Part shown: piece after piece, positions 1 to 12,741 of the stretch
How positions within the stretch are numbered: position 1 is the stretch's first letter
Layout: every line of letters starts with the position of its first letter
Assembly (NCBI RefSeq): GCF_026262505.1
Contig: NC_067204.1
Span: forward strand, 5,923,797-5,987,796
DNA: 64,000 bases
Direction: 5' to 3'
From: Trichomonas vaginalis G3
Lineage: Eukaryota > Parabasalia > Trichomonadida > Trichomonadidae
Notes under the pieces: model-generated
Told to the model about the DNA's origin: nothing
Databases searched by the model: none
The model's input: only the letters and a program-made list of their open reading frames with translations
Made by a program: the position numbers and the translations under genes

Positions 1-210
1 TTTGTCATGACTTCTTCATCGTAAATGTTTTGTCAAGACTTCTTCGTGAATGTTTTGTCAAGACTTTGTCATGACTTCTTCATCGTAAATGTTTTGTCAT
101 GACTTCTTCGTAAATGTTTTGTCAAACATGAACGTAAATGTTTTGTCATGACTTCATCGTTTATGTTTTGTCATGACTTCATCGTATATGTTTTGTCATG
201 AGTCATGACA

Positions 211-316
211 AAACCATTTGGCAATTTTTCACGATTTTCATAGAGTTTTGGCGACCAGGATTTCTTACCTACTCGCTGTTCTTCGCTCAAAAGTTCTTGT
301 GTGCTTTGGTTTTTGA
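211..316 (-). pseudogene. KilA-N gene fragment embedded in satellite
   Basis: On the minus strand this reads as part of the KilA-N gene at 23,900-24,739 (the stretch around NQSTQELLSE and SPKLYENREKLPNG). It is flanked directly by satellite words on both sides. It is a fossil piece, not a gene, and is the mirror partner of 8,757-8,861. Confidence 0.8.
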
Positions 317-2496
317 ACATGAGTGTAAATGTTTTGTCATGACTTCATCGTAAATGTTTTGTCATGATTTCATCGTAAATGTTTTGTCATGACTTCTTCA
401 TCGTAAATGTTTTGTCATGACTTCATCGTATATGTTTTGTCATGACTTCATCGTAAATGTTTTGTCATGACTTCTTCATCGTAAATGTTTTGTCATGATT
501 TCTTCGTAAATGATTTGTCATGATTCATCGTAAATGATTTGTCAAAACTTCTTCGTAAATGAATTTTCATGACTTCTTCATCGTAAATGTTTTGTCATGA
601 CTTCTTCATCGTAATGAGTGTAAATGTTTTGTCATGATTTCATCGTTTATGTTTTGTCATGACTTCTTCGTAAATGATTTGTCATGATTTCATCGTTTAT
701 GTTTTGTCATGATTTCATCGTTTATGTTTTGTCATAGATTTTCATCGTAAATGTTTTGTCAAGACTTCTTCGTAAATGTTTTGTCAAGACTTTGTCAAGA
801 TTTCATCGTGAATGTTTTGTCAAGACTTCTTCGTAAATGTTTTGTCAAGACTTTGTCATGACTTCTTCATCGTAAATGTTTTGTCAAGACTTCTTCGTGA
901 ATGTTTTGTCAAGACTTTGTCATGACTTCTTCATCGTAAATGTTTTGTCAAACATGAACGTAAATGTTTTGTCAAAACTTCTTCGTATATGTTTTGTCAT
1001 GATTTCTTCGTTTATGTTTTGTCATGATTTCTTCATCGTAAATGTTTTGTCAAACATGAACGTAAATGATTTGTCAAGGTTTCATCGTAAATGTTTTGTC
1101 ATGACTTCATCGTAAATGTTTTGTCATGATTTCATCGTAAATGTTTTGTCATGACCTCATCGTATATTCTTTGTCATGATGATTTCATCGTGAATGCTTT
1201 TGTCAAGACTTCTTCGTAAATGTTTTGTCAAGACTTTGTCATGATTTCTTCATCGTATATGTTTTGTCAAACATGAACGTAAATGTTTTGTCATGACTTC
1301 ATCGTAAATGTTTTGTCATGACTTCTTCATCGTAAATGTTTTTGTCATGATTTCATCGTAAATGTTTTGTCATGATTTCTTCATCGTATGTTTTTCAAAA
1401 CTTCATCGTATATGTTTTGTCAAAACTTTCGTAAATGATTTGTCAAACTTCTTCGTAAATGAATTTTCATGACTTCTTCATCGTAAATGTTTTGTCATGA
1501 CTTCTTCATCGTAAATGTTTTGTCATAGATTTCATCGTATATGTTTTGTCATGACTTCTTCATCGTAAATGTTTTGTCATGATTTCATCGTAAATGATTT
1601 GTCGAAACTTCTTCGTAAATGAATTTTCATGACTTCTTCATCATAATGAGCGTTTTATGTTTTGTCATGACTTCTTCATCGTAAATGTTTTGTCATGATT
1701 TCATCGTAAATGATTTGTCGAAACTTCTTCATCGTAAATGATTTGTCGAACATGAGTGTAAATGTTTTGTCAAGATTTCATCGTTTATGTTTTGTCAAGG
1801 TTTCATCGTTTATGTTTTGTCATGATTTCATCGTTTATGTTTTGTCATGACTTCTTCGTAAATGATTTGTCAAGGTTTCATCGTTTATGTTTTGTCATGA
1901 CTTCTTCGTATATGCTTTGTCAAGGTTTCATCGTAAATGATTTGTCATGATTTCATCGTAAATGTTTTGTCAAGGTTTCATCGTAAATGATTTGTCATGA
2001 TTTCATCGTAAATGTTTTGTCATGATTTCATCGTAAATGATTTGTCATGATTTCATCGTTTATGTTTTGTCATGATTTCATCGTGAATGCTTTGTCAAGA
2101 CTTTGTCATGATTTCTTCATCGTAATGAGCGTAAATGACCCAAAAATATATTTTAGGTGAAGAGGTGAGATCTCACCTGTTTTTTCACCTGTTTTTTCAC
2201 CCGTTGAATTTTCATGACTTCTTCGTAAATGTTTTGTCAAGACTTTGTCATGACTTCTTCATCGTTTATGTTTTGTCATGATTTCTTCATCGTAAATGTT
2301 TTGTCAAACATGAACGTAAATGATTTGTCAAGGTTTCATCGTAAATGTTTTGTCAAACATGAACGTAAATGTTTTGTCATGATTTCATCGTTTATGTTTT
2401 GTCATGACTTCATCGTAAATGTTTTGTCAAAACTTCTTCGTAAATGTTTTGTCATGATTTCATCGTAATGAGTGTAAATGATTTCATATAATTGCT

Positions 2497-2590
2497 TACC
2501 TCAGAAAACCGAGGGAAGAGATTCCATATGAAAATCGCAAGAATTTGGCTCCTAGTTTGAAATATTATTATGTTCATAGACTTCTTCGTA
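2497..2590 (+). pseudogene. second type of KilA-N gene fragment in satellite
   Basis: The plus strand reads like the YEN-R-K-NLAPSLKYYYVHRLL part of a KilA-N domain, the segment next to the LRGYYVHRLL motif of the gene at 23,900-24,739. It derives from a diverged member, because the wording differs from the other satellite fragments. It is preceded by a short hairpin around 'cctcagaaaaccgagg'. Confidence 0.65.
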
Positions 2591-2934
2591 TATGTTTTGT
2601 CAAACATGAACGTATATGCTTTGTCATGACCTCATCGTATATGTTTTGTCATGATTTCATCGTATATGTTTTGTCATGATTTCATCGTAATGAACGTATA
2701 TGTTTTGTCATGATTTCATCGTAATGAACGTATATGTTTTGTCATGATTTCATCGTAATGAACGTATATGTTTTGTCATGATTTCATCGTAATGAACGTA
2801 TATGTTTTGTCATGATTTTATCGTATATGTTTTGTCATGATTTCATCGTAATGAGTGTAAATGACCCAAAAATAATGTTTATGTTAGAATGTTAGATCTA
2901 ACATGTTTTCTAACATGTTTTGTGAAGAATATAA

Positions 2935-2958
2935 CAACCGTCTGAATTCAGACGGTTG
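2935..2958. repeat. 24-bp perfect palindrome centred on GAATTC
   Basis: Each half reads CAACCGTCTGAA, and the centre is an EcoRI-type GAATTC. The same palindrome occurs at 6,085-6,108 (mirror copy) and, with one mismatch, at 20,977-21,000 between Maverick genes. It lies next to the 64-codon remnant in all three places. It could form a hairpin or bind a dimeric protein. Confidence 0.85.
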
Positions 2959-3150
2959 CTTTTTATACAAAATTCACGCAGGAAAATTCTTGAGTTTTGG
3001 TTGAAAGAATACGGTCGAGCCAAAAGTGGCTCAACCTCAAAACAAGCATTTTATGAGCTTACAAAGGCATTTATGAATGAATTCAAAGGTATTTGCATAC
3101 ATCCTGACCTCGTTCATTTTGTTGTTGAATTCAGCAAAAATAATGTTTAG
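2956..3150 (+). pseudogene. 64-codon coding remnant, left arm
   Basis: An open stretch that looks like real protein (contains KILEFWLKEYGRAKSGS, then a helical segment ending FVVEFSKNN) but has no ATG start. It begins inside the arm of a 24-bp palindrome. It ends in the 'aaataatgttta' text that normally borders the AGATCT sites. I do not recognise the family. The mirror copy at 5,893-6,087 encodes the same product, and a scrambled piece recurs at about 21,008-21,075. It is probably a captured fragment of a Maverick gene. Confidence 0.5.
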
Positions 3151-4525
3151 GGTAGATGGTTTTTAGGTGTCACCATGTCACCAGGTCACCAGGTCATTTA
3201 ACTTCTCTGAAAAAGTGTGACAACATGACATTTTGACAACAACACAGGAAATAAATGTTTACGTAAATGTTTTGTCATGACTTCTTCATCGTAAATTGAT
3301 TTGTCATGACTTCTTCGTATATGTTTTGTCATGATTTCATCGTAATGAGTGTAAATGAACCACAAAATAATGTTTACGTTCATGTTTGACAACAACACAG
3401 GAAATAAATGTTTACGTAAATGTTTTGTCATGATTTCATCGTTTTATGTTTTGTCATGACTTCTTCATCGTAATGAGCGTAAATGATCCAAAAATAATGT
3501 TTAGGGTAGATGGTTAGATCTAACCTCATTTCTACCCTCATTTCTACCCTCATGAATTTTCATACGGAATCTCTTCGTAAATGTTTTGTCATGATTTCTT
3601 CATCGTAATGAGTGTAAATGATCCAAAAATAATGTTTAGGGTAGATGGTGAGATCTCACCTCTTTTCTCACCTCTTTTCTCACCTCATTGAATTTTCATG
3701 ATTTCTTCATCGTAATGAGCGTAAATGTTTTGTATGATTTCTTCATAATGAGTGTAAATGATCCAAAAATAATGTTTATGTTAGAATGTTAGATCTAACA
3801 CCTTTTCTAACATGTTTTCTCACCTCATGAATTTTCATGATTTCTTCATCGTAATGAGCGTAAATGTTTTGTCATGATTTCTTCATAATGAGTGTAAATG
3901 ATCCAAAAATAATGTTTATGTTAGAATGTTAGATCTAACACCTTTTCTAACATGTTTTCTCACCTCATGAATTTTCATGACTTCTTCATCGTAATGAGCG
4001 TATATGCTTTGTCAAACATGAACGTAAATGATTTGTCATGATTTCATCGTAATGAGTGTAAATGATTTGTCGAAACTTCTTCATCGTAATGAGCGTAAAT
4101 GTTTTGTCAAGACTTCTTCATCGTAATGAACGTATATGCTTTGTCATGATTTCTTCATCGTAATGAGTGTAAATGACCCAAAAATATATTTTAGGTGAAG
4201 TGGTGAGATCTCACCTCTTTTCTCACCTCATGAATTTTCATGATTTCTTCGTATATGCTTTGTCAAACATGAACGTAAATGTTTTGTCGAAACTTCATCG
4301 TATATGCTTTGTCAAACATGAACGTAAATGATTTGTCAAAACTTCATCGTATATGCTTTGTCATGACTTCTTCATCGTAATGAGCGTATATGTTTTGTCA
4401 AGACTTCTTCATCGTAATGAGCGTAAATGATCCAAAAATAATGTTTATGTTAGAATGTTAGATCTAACACCTTTTCTAACATGTTTTCTAACATGGAGGA
4501 TTTCATTAGATATACACATTCTTCC

Positions 4526-4661
4526 TTCATTTCATTCTATACATATTTACATCATAGACGATTTAATAGATATAATACTTTACTGTTTCATCTGATATAA
4601 ACATTATTTGTTGAAAGTATCCTAAAAATATTTGATGGACTTTAACTAAAATAATGTTTAG
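4526..4661. other. unique spacer at the centre of the giant inverted repeat
   Basis: About 136 bp of AT-rich sequence sits between the arms. It lacks the satellite words and contains direct repeats of 'ttagatata'-like text shared with the arm ends. I see no gene in it. Confidence 0.7.
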
Positions 4662-5892
4662 GGAAGAATGTGTATATCTAATGAAATCCTCCATGTTAGA
4701 AAACATGTTAGAAAAGGTGTTAGATCTAACATTCTAACATAAACATTATTTTTGGATCATTTACGCTCATTACGATGAAGAAGTCTTGACAAAACATATA
4801 CGCTCATTACGATGAAGAAGTCATGACAAAGCATATACGATGAAGTTTTGACAAATCATTTACGTTCATGTTTGACAAAGCATATACGATGAAGTTTCGA
4901 CAAAACATTTACGTTCATGTTTGACAAAGCATATACGAAGAAATCATGAAAATTCATGAGGTGAGAAAAGAGGTGAGATCTCACCACTTCACCTAAAATA
5001 TATTTTTGGGTCATTTACACTCATTACGATGAAAATCATGACAAAGCATATACGTTCATTACGATGAAGAAGTCTTGACAAAACATTTACGCTCATTACG
5101 ATGAAGAAGTTTCGACAAATCATTTACACTCATTACGATGAAATCATGACAAATCATTTACGTTCATGTTTGACAAAGCATATACGTTCATTACGATGAA
5201 GAAGTCATGAAAATTCATGAGGTGAGAAAACATGTTAGAAAAGGTGTTAGATCTAACATTCTAACATAAACATTATTTTTGGATCATTTACACTCATTAT
5301 GAAGAAATCATGACAAAACATTTACGCTCATTACGATGAAGAAATCATGAAAATTCAATGAGGTGAGAAAAGAGGTGAGAAAAGAGGTGAGATCTCACCA
5401 TCTACCCTAAACATTATTTTTGGATCATTTACACTCATTACGATGAAGAAATCATGACAAAACATTTACGAAGAGATTCCGTATGAAAATTCATGAGGGT
5501 AGAAATGAGGGTAGAAATGAGGTTAGATCTAACCATCTACCCTAAACATTATTTTTGGATCATTTACGCTCATTACGATGAAGAAGTCATGACAAAACAT
5601 AAACGATGAAATCATGACAAAACATTTACGTAAACATTTATTTCCTGTGTTGTTGTCAAACATGAACGTAAACATTATTTTTGGTTCATTTACACTCATT
5701 ACGATGAAATCATGACAAAACATATACGAAGAAGTCATGACAAATCATTTACGATGAAGAAGTCATGACAAAACATTTACGTAAACATTTATTTCCTGTG
5801 TTGTTGTCAAAATGTCATGTTGTCACACTTTTTCAGAGAAGTTAAATGACCTGGTGACCTGGTGACATGGTGACACCTAAAAACCATCTACC

Positions 5893-6087
5893 CTAAACAT
5901 TATTTTTGCTGAATTCAACAACAAAATGAACGAGGTCAGGATGTATGCAAATACCTTTGAATTCATTCATAAATGCCTTTGTAAGCTCATAAAATGCTTG
6001 TTTTGAGGTTGAGCCACTTTTGGCTCGACCGTATTCTTTCAACCAAAACTCAAGAATTTTCCTGCGTGAATTTTGTATAAAAAGCAA
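5893..6087 (-). pseudogene. 64-codon coding remnant, right arm
   Basis: Reverse-complement partner of 2,956-3,150 in the giant inverted repeat, with identical translation. Same reading: a captured coding fragment of unknown family without an ATG start. Confidence 0.5.
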
Positions 6088-6467
6088 CCGTCTGAATTCA
6101 GACGGTTGTTATATTCTTCACAAAACATGTTAGAAAACATGTTAGATCTAACATTCTAACATAAACATTATTTTTGGGTCATTTACACTCATTACGATGA
6201 AATCATGACAAAACATATACGATAAAATCATGACAAAACATATACGTTCATTACGATGAAATCATGACAAAACATATACGTTCATTACGATGAAATCATG
6301 ACAAAACATATACGTTCATTACGATGAAATCATGACAAAACATATACGTTCATTACGATGAAATCATGACAAAACATATACGATGAAATCATGACAAAAC
6401 ATATACGATGAGGTCATGACAAAGCATATACGTTCATGTTTGACAAAACATATACGAAGAAGTCTAT

Positions 6468-6552
6468 GAACATAATAATATTTCAAACTAGGAGCCAAAT
6501 TCTTGCGATTTTCATATGGAATCTCTTCCCTCGGTTTTCTGAGGTAAGCAAT
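6468..6552 (-). pseudogene. mirror copy of the KilA-N fragment at 2,497
   Basis: This is the reverse complement of the 2,497-2,590 fragment, lying at the expected mirror position in the right arm of the giant inverted repeat. Confidence 0.65.
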
Positions 6553-8756
6553 TATATGAAATCATTTACACTCATTACGATGAAATCATGACAAAACATT
6601 TACGAAGAAGTTTTGACAAAACATTTACGATGAAGTCATGACAAAACATAAACGATGAAATCATGACAAAACATTTACGTTCATGTTTGACAAAACATTT
6701 ACGATGAAACCTTGACAAATCATTTACGTTCATGTTTGACAAAACATTTACGATGAAGAAATCATGACAAAACATAAACGATGAAGAAGTCATGACAAAG
6801 TCTTGACAAAACATTTACGAAGAAGTCATGAAAATTCAACGGGTGAAAAAACAGGTGAAAAAACAGGTGAGATCTCACCTCTTCACCTAAAATATATTTT
6901 TGGGTCATTTACGCTCATTACGATGAAGAAATCATGACAAAGTCTTGACAAAGCATTCACGATGAAATCATGACAAAACATAAACGATGAAATCATGACA
7001 AATCATTTACGATGAAATCATGACAAAACATTTACGATGAAATCATGACAAATCATTTACGATGAAACCTTGACAAAACATTTACGATGAAATCATGACA
7101 AATCATTTACGATGAAACCTTGACAAAACATTTACGATGAAATCATGACAAATCATTTACGATGAAACCTTGACAAATCATTTACGAAGAAGTCATGACA
7201 AAACATAAACGATGAAATCATGACAAAACATAAACGATGAAACCTTGACAAAACATAAACGATGAAATCTTGACAAAACATTTACACTCATGTTCGACAA
7301 ATCATTTACGATGAAGAAGTTTCGACAAATCATTTACGATGAAATCATGACAAAACATTTACGATGAAGAAGTCATGACAAAACATAAACGCTCATTATG
7401 ATGAAGAAGTCATGAAAATTCATTTACGAAGAAGTTTCGACAAATCATTTACGATGAAATCATGACAAAACATTTACGATGAAGAAGTCATGACAAAACA
7501 TATACGATGAAATCTATGACAAAACATTTACGATGAAGAAGTCATGACAAAACATTTACGATGAAGAAGTCATGAAAATTCATTTACGAAGAAGTTTTGA
7601 CAAATCATTTACGAAGAAGTTTTGACAAAACATATACGATGAAGTTTTGACAAAACATGTACGATGAAGAAATCATGACAAAACATTTACGATGAAATCA
7701 TGACAAAACATTTACGATGAAGAAGTCATGACAAAACATTTACGATGAAGTCATGACAAAACATTTACGTTCATGTTTGACAAAACATATACGATGAAGA
7801 AATCATGACAAAGTCTTGACAAAACATTTACGAAGAAGTCTTGACAAAAGCATTCACGATGAAATCATCATGACAAAGAATATACGATGAGGTCATGACA
7901 AAACATTTACGATGAAATCATGACAAAACATTTACGATGAAGTCATGACAAAACATTTACGATGAAACCTTGACAAATCATTTACGTTCATGTTTGACAA
8001 AACATTTACGATGAAGAAATCATGACAAAACATAAACGAAGAAATCATGACAAAACATATACGAAGAAGTTTTGACAAAACATTTACGTTCATGTTTGAC
8101 AAAACATTTACGATGAAGAAGTCATGACAAAGTCTTGACAAAACATTCACGAAGAAGTCTTGACAAAACATTTACGATGAAGAAGTCATGACAAAGTCTT
8201 GACAAAACATTTACGAAGAAGTCTTGACAAAGCATTCACGATGAAATCTTGACAAAGTCTTGACAAAACATTTACGAAGAAGTCTTGACAAAACATTTAC
8301 GAAGAAGTCATGACAAAACATTTACGATGAAATCTATGACAAAACATAAACGATGAAATCATGACAAAACATAAACGATGAAATCATGACAAATCATTTA
8401 CGAAGAAGTCATGACAAAACATAAACGATGAAATCATGACAAAACATTTACACTCATTACGATGAAGAAGTCATGACAAAACATTTACGATGAAGAAGTC
8501 ATGAAAATTCATTTACGAAGAAGTTTTGACAAATCATTTACGATGAAATCATGACAAATCATTTACGAAGAAATCATGACAAAACATTTACGATGAAGAA
8601 GTCATGACAAAACATTTACGATGAAGTCATGACAAAACATATACGATGAAGTCATGACAAAACATTTACGATGAAGAAGTCATGACAAAACATTTACGAT
8701 GAAATCATGACAAAACATTTACGATGAAGTCATGACAAAACATTTACACTCATGTT

Positions 8757-8861
8757 CAAAAACCAAAGCACACAAGAACTTTTGAGCGAAGAACAGCGAG
8801 TAGGTAAGAAATCCTGGTCGCCAAAACTCTATGAAAATCGTGAAAAATTGCCAAATGGTTT
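8757..8861 (+). pseudogene. KilA-N gene fragment embedded in satellite
   Basis: The plus strand matches the NQSTQELLSEEQRVGKK to KLPNGL region of the KilA-N gene. Satellite words begin immediately on each side. It is part of both the giant inverted repeat and the first copy of the 2.1-kb duplication. Confidence 0.8.
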
Positions 8862-10879
8862 AGTCATGACAAAACATATACGATGAAGTCATGACAAAAC
8901 ATAAACGATGAAGTCATGACAAAACATTTACGTTCATGTTTGACAAAACATTTACGAAGAAGTCATGACAAAACATATACGAAGAAGTCATGACAAAACA
9001 TGTACGATGAAATCATGACAAAACATTTACGATGAAGAAGTCTTGACAAATCATTTACGAAGAAGTCATGACAAAACATATACGAAGAAGTCATGACAAA
9101 ACATGTACGATGAAATCATGACAAAACATTTACGATGAAGAAGTCTTGACAAATCATTTACGATGAAATCATGACAAAACATATACGCTCATGTTTGACA
9201 AAACATTTACGTTCATTACGATGAAGAAGTTTCGACAAATCATTTACGATGAAGAAATCATGACAAAACATTTACACTCATGTTCGACAAATCATTTACG
9301 TTCATTACGATGAAGAAGTTTCGACAAATCATTTACGATGAAGAAATCATGACAAAACATTTACACTCATGTTCGACAAATCATTTACGATGAAGAAGTT
9401 TCGACAAAACATGTACGTTCATGTTTGACAAAACATTTACACTCATTACGATGAAGAAGTTTCGACAAAACATTTACGATGAAGAAATCATGACAAAACA
9501 TTTACACTCATGTTCGACAAAACATATACGATGAAGAAGTCTTGACAAATCATTTACGTTCATGTTTGACAAAACATTTACACTCATTACGATGAAGAAA
9601 TCATGACAAAACATATACGATGAAATCATGACAAATCATAAACGATGAAATCATGACAAAACATAAACGATGAAACCTTGACAAAACATAAACGATGAAA
9701 TCATGACAAAACATAAACGATGAAATCATGACAAAACATTTACACTCATTACGATGAAGAAGTTTCGACAAATCATTTACGAAGAAATCATGACAAAACA
9801 TTTACACTCATTACGATGAAGAAGTCATGACAAAACATTTACGATGAAGAAGTCATGAAAATTCATTTACGAAGAAGTTTTGACAAATCATTTACGATGA
9901 AATCATGACAAATCATTTACGAAGAAGTCATGACAAAACATATACGATGAAGTCATGACAAAACATATACGTTTAGTTTCGATGAAATCATCATGACAAA
10001 GAATATACGATGAGGTCATGACAAAACATTTACGATGAAATCATGACAAAACATTTACGATGAAGTCATGACAAAACATTTACGATGAAACCTTGACAAA
10101 TCATTTACGTTCATGTTTGACAAAACATTTACGATGAAGAAGTCATGACAAAACATTTACGATGAAGTCATGACAAAACATTTACGATGAAGTCATGACA
10201 AAACATTTACGTTCATGTTTGACAAAACATTTACGATGAAGAAGTCATGACAAAGTCTTGACAAAACATTCACGAAGAAGTCTTGACAAAACATTTACGA
10301 TGAAGAAGTCATGACAAAGTCTTGACAAAACATTTACGAAGAAGTCTTGACAAAGCATTCACGATGAAATCTTGACAAAGTCTTGACAAAACATTTACGA
10401 AGAAGTCTTGACAAAACATTTACGAAGAAGTCATGACAAAACATTTACGATGAAATCTATGACAAAACATAAACGATGAAATCATGACAAAACATAAACG
10501 ATGAAATCATGACAAATCATTTACGAAGAAGTCATGACAAAACATAAACGATGAAATCATGACAAAACATTTACACTCATTACGATGAAGAAGTCATGAC
10601 AAAACATTTACGATGAAGAAGTCATGAAAATTCATTTACGAAGAAGTTTTGACAAATCATTTACGATGAAATCATGACAAATCATTTACGAAGAAATCAT
10701 GACAAAACATTTACGATGAAGAAGTCATGACAAAACATTTACGATGAAGTCATGACAAAACATATACGATGAAGTCATGACAAAACATTTACGATGAAGA
10801 AGTCATGACAAAACATTTACGATGAAATCATGACAAAACACTTACGATGAAGTCATGACAAAACATTTACACTCATGTT

Positions 10880-10984
10880 CAAAAACCAAAGCACACAAGA
10901 ACTTTTGAGCGAAGAACAGCGAGTAGGTAAGAAATCCTGGTCGCCAAAACTCTATGAAAATCGTGAAAAATTGCCAAATGGTTT
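10880..10984 (+). pseudogene. KilA-N gene fragment, second duplication copy
   Basis: Same fragment as at 8,757, in the second copy of the 2.1-kb block, with the same borders. Confidence 0.8.
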
Positions 10985-12635
10985 AGTCATGACAAAACAT
11001 ATACGATGAAGTCATGACAAAACATAAACGATGAAGTCATGACAAAACATTTACGTTCATGTTTGACAAAACATTTACGAAGAAGTCATGACAAAACATA
11101 TACGAAGAAGTCATGACAAAACATGTACGATGAAATCATGACAAAACATTTACGATGAAGAAGTCTTGACAAATCATTTACGAAGAAGTCATGACAAAAC
11201 ATATACGAAGAAGTCATGACAAAACATGTACGATGAAATCATGACAAAACATTTACGATGAAGAAGTCTTGACAAATCATTTACGATGAAATCATGACAA
11301 AACATATACGCTCATGTTTGACAAAACATTTACGTTCATTACGATGAAGAAGTTTCGACAAATCATTTACGATGAAGAAATCATGACAAAACATTTACAC
11401 TCATGTTCGACAAATCATTTACGTTCATTACGATGAAGAAGTTTCGACAAATCATTTACGATGAAGAAATCATGACAAAACATTTACACTCATGTTCGAC
11501 AAATCATTTACGATGAAGAAGTTTCGACAAAACATGTACGTTCATGTTTGACAAAACATTTACACTCATTACGATGAAGAAGTTTCGACAAAACATTTAC
11601 GATGAAGAAATCATGACAAAACATTTACACTCATGTTCGACAAAACATATACGATGAAGAAGTCTTGACAAATCATTTACGTTCATGTTTGACAAAACAT
11701 TTACACTCATTACGATGAAGAAATCATGACAAAACATATACGATGAAATCATGACAAATCATAAACGATGAAATCATGACAAAACATAAACGATGAAACC
11801 TTGACAAAACATAAACGATGAAATCATGACAAAACATAAACGATGAAATCATGACAAAACATTTACACTCATTACGATGAAGAAGTTTCGACAAATCATT
11901 TACGAAGAAATCATGACAAAACATTTACACTCATTACGATGAAGAAGTCATGACAAAACATTTACGATGAAGAAGTCATGAAAATTCATTTACGAAGAAG
12001 TTTTGACAAATCATTTACGATGAAATCATGACAAAGCATTTACGAAGAAGTCATAACAAAACATATACGTTCATTACGATGAAGTCATGACAAAACATAT
12101 ACGTTTAGTTTCGATGAAATCATCATGACAAAGCATATACGATGAAGTCATGACAAAACATTTACGATGAAATCATGACAAAACATTTACGATGAAGTCA
12201 TGACAAAACATTTACGATGAAACCTTGACAAATCATTTACGTTCATGTTTGACAAAACATTTACGATGAAGTCATGACAAAACATTTACGATGAAGTCAT
12301 GACAAAGCATTTACGATGAAGTCATGACAAAACATTTACGTTCATGTTTGACAAAACATTTACGATGAAGAAGTCATGACAAAGTCTTGACAAAACATTC
12401 ACGAAGAAGTCTTGACAAAACATTTACGATGAAGAAGTCATGACAAAGTCTTGACAAAACATTTACGAAGAAGTCTTGACAAAGCATTCACGATGAAATC
12501 TTGACAAAGTCTTGACAAAACATTTACGAAGAAGTCTTGACAAAACATTTACGAAGAAGTCATGACAAATAAACGATGAAATCTATGACAAAACATATAC
12601 GAAGAAATCATGACAAAACATTTACACTCATGTTC

Positions 12636-12741
12636 AAAAACCAAAGCACACAAGAACTTTTGAGCGAAGAACAGCGAGTAGGTAAGAAATCCTGGTCGCC
12701 TAAAACTCTATGAAAATCGTGAAAAATTGCCAAATGGTTTA
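12636..12741 (+). pseudogene. KilA-N gene fragment, third duplication copy
   Basis: Same fragment as at 8,757, in the shortened third block. Confidence 0.8.

Larger units (their letters stand above)
2155..4497 (+). repeat. eight AGATCT word-palindrome sites, left arm
   Basis: Sites near 2,155, 2,880, 3,505, 3,645, 3,780, 3,920, 4,193 and 4,445. Each has an AT-rich lead (AATAATGTTTA or AATATATTTTA), two forward words, an AGATCT core and two or three reverse words spaced by TTTT. Three word sets are present: GGTGAG/CTCACC, TGTTAG/CTAACA, and GGGTAG/CTACCC used for the outer words. The sites punctuate the satellite at intervals of 100-700 bp. No function is known to me. Confidence 0.85.
4690..6895 (-). 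repeat. seven mirror-image AGATCT sites, right arm
   Basis: Sites near 4,690, 4,970, 5,230, 5,365, 5,500, 6,125 and 6,840, the reverse complements of those in the left arm. One fewer is present because the left arm carries an extra repeat near 3,700-3,970. Confidence 0.85.
1..9065. repeat. giant inverted repeat (palindrome) in the satellite
   Basis: The left arm (1 to about 4,525) reappears as reverse complement from about 4,662 to about 9,065. Landmarks pair in mirror order: the KilA-N fragment at 211-316 with 8,757-8,861; the EcoRI-centred palindrome at 2,935 with 6,085; the AGATCT site at 2,155 with 6,840; the central block ending at 4,525 with the block starting at 4,662. The arms differ by small indels, including one extra repeat of about 140 bp in the left arm near 3,700-3,970. 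The window edge cuts the left arm, so the true size is unknown. Confidence 0.9.

Noticed and set aside
3505-3553. Telomere-like repeats (TTTAGGGTAG)
   Set aside because: TTAGGG occurs only as part of the GGGTAG word of the AGATCT sites and is not in tandem.
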